From CAZEJK01 sp964512045 (lineage in GTDB: Bacteria > Acidobacteriota > Thermoanaerobaculia > Thermoanaerobaculales > Sulfomarinibacteraceae): 5,711 bases of DNA. Of the stretch, positions 5,017 to 5,711 are shown one piece after another. The notes under the pieces are model-generated. The model did not search any database. It saw only the letters and a program-made list of their open reading frames with translations, and had not been told where the DNA came from. Position 1 is the stretch's first letter; each line of letters starts with the position of its first letter. Location: the NCBI GenBank assembly GCA_964512045.1, contig CAZEJK010000319.1, positions 1 through 5,711 of the forward strand, read 5' to 3'. The position numbers and the translations under genes are program-made.

Positions 5017-5711
5017 ATGGCGAAGTACACGTACGAGCCCGAGGTGATCGAGGAGAAATGGCAGCGGATCTGGCAGGAGCAGGGGGCGTTCCGGACCCCC
5101 ACCGATCTCGACGTGCTCCGCTCGAAGCCGAAGTTCTACGTCCTCGATATGTTCCCGTACCCGTCCGGCGCCGGTCTGCACGTCGGCCACCCCGAAGGGT
5201 ACACCGCGACGGACGTCGTAGCGCGGATGAAGAGGATGCTCGGGTACAACGTGCTCCATCCGATGGGCTGGGATGCTTTCGGACTGCCCGCCGAGCGTGC
5301 GGCAGTGCGCGAGGGGACGCATCCTGCGGTCATCACTCGCCAGAACATCGACACCTTCCGCCGGCAGATCCAGCGACTGGGCTTCAGCTATGACTGGGAT
5401 CGCGAGGTCAGCACCGCCGATCCGGACTACTTCAAGTGGACCCAGTGGATCTTCCTCAAGCTGTACGAGCGCGGTCTTGCGTACATGGCCGAGGTTCCCG
5501 TGAACTGGTGCCCCGCGCTCGGCACGGTGCTCGCCAACGAGGAGGTCAAGGACGGACGGTACGTGGAGACCGGCGATCCCGTTGAACGGCGACTGATGCG
5601 CCAGTGGATGCTCAAGATCACCGAGTACGCCCAGCGGCTGCTCGATGATCTGGAGCTGGTGGACTGGCCCGAGAGCGTCAAGGAGATGCAACGCAACTGG
5701 ATCGGCCGCTC
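5017..5711 (+). CDS. leuS: Leucyl-tRNA synthetase, N-terminal part (3' end outside window)
   Basis: This class Ia synthetase attaches leucine to tRNA-Leu in the cytoplasm. The window shows 231 residues of an enzyme usually 800-900 long; the frame stays open to the last base. The start begins MAKYTYEPEVIEEKWQRIW, typical for LeuRS, and is backed by AGGGGA upstream. The adenylate-binding HIGH signature appears as HVGH (55-58) within FPYPSGAGLHVGHPEGYTATD. It is followed by VLHPMGWDAFGLPAE (79-93), LGFSYDWDRE (121-130), TQWIFLKLYERGLAY (142-156) and NWCPALGTVLANEEV (163-177), and it ends in VKEMQRNWIGR, where the editing domain would begin. The KMSKS loop and editing site lie outside the window. 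After the NWCP Cys (C165), the segment 166-231 has no further Cys, so the zinc module found in many bacterial LeuRS appears degenerate. It is transcribed divergently from topA and is not part of the same unit. Confidence 0.96.
   Translation, partial: MAKYTYEPEVIEEKWQRIWQEQGAFRTPTDLDVLRSKPKFYVLDMFPYPSGAGLHVGHPEGYTATDVVARMKRMLGYNVLHPMGWDAFGLPAERAAVREGTHPAVITRQNIDTFRRQIQRLGFSYDWDREVSTADPDYFKWTQWIFLKLYERGLAYMAEVPVNWCPALGTVLANEEVKDGRYVETGDPVERRLMRQWMLKITEYAQRLLDDLELVDWPESVKEMQRNWIGR

Noticed and set aside
4651..5691. A 346-codon minus-strand open frame across leuS and the spacer
   Set aside because: The leuS frame on the other strand matches a well-known enzyme, and this one shows no family resemblance.

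Overview
The window reads as ordinary chromosomal sequence from a high-GC bacterium (roughly 60-65% G+C by eye). It holds parts or all of three clear genes. At the left edge is the C-terminal two thirds of a sucrose synthase (+). In the centre is a complete type IA DNA topoisomerase I, topA (-). At the right edge is the first 231 codons of leucyl-tRNA synthetase, leuS (+). Lineage is uncertain. The TopA C-terminus (four GR(Y/F)GPY repeats plus a Lys/Arg/Ser-rich tail, no Cys4 zinc ribbons) is of the type I associate with Actinobacteria, and topA appears to have an almost leaderless promoter, also common there. The LeuRS N-terminus is not the form I know from Streptomyces or Mycobacterium. It resembles versions seen in deep-branching actinobacteria and several other phyla. 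I therefore suggest a deep-branching actinobacterial or other high-GC lineage and do not commit to a phylum.

Layout: 1-1624 sus (5' end outside the window); 1625-1890 a convergent spacer with two adjacent hairpins just after the sus stop; 1891-4617 topA on the minus strand; 4618-5016 a 399-bp divergent spacer; 5017-5711 leuS (3' end outside the window). The genes serve different jobs (reversible sucrose cleavage to UDP-glucose and fructose, relaxation of negative supercoils, charging of tRNA-Leu). Their orientation gives three separate transcription units, so there is no sign of a shared pathway or operon.

The most interesting part is the topA-leuS spacer. Positions 4758-4917 form a 160-bp imperfect palindrome that folds end to end into a single rod. 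Its ends are 17-bp terminal inverted repeats matching at 16 of 17 positions, and both ends abut the same 5-bp direct repeat, GGAAA (4753-4757 and 4918-4922). That is the signature of a small non-autonomous insertion (MITE-like). When the + strand is folded as RNA, the rod also carries three tandem G-A/A-G mismatch motifs and several G-U pairs but no A-C mismatch, which suggests a folded RNA. The element ends 6 bp before a plausible leuS -35 box. Both readings, insertion element and structured RNA, are recorded.
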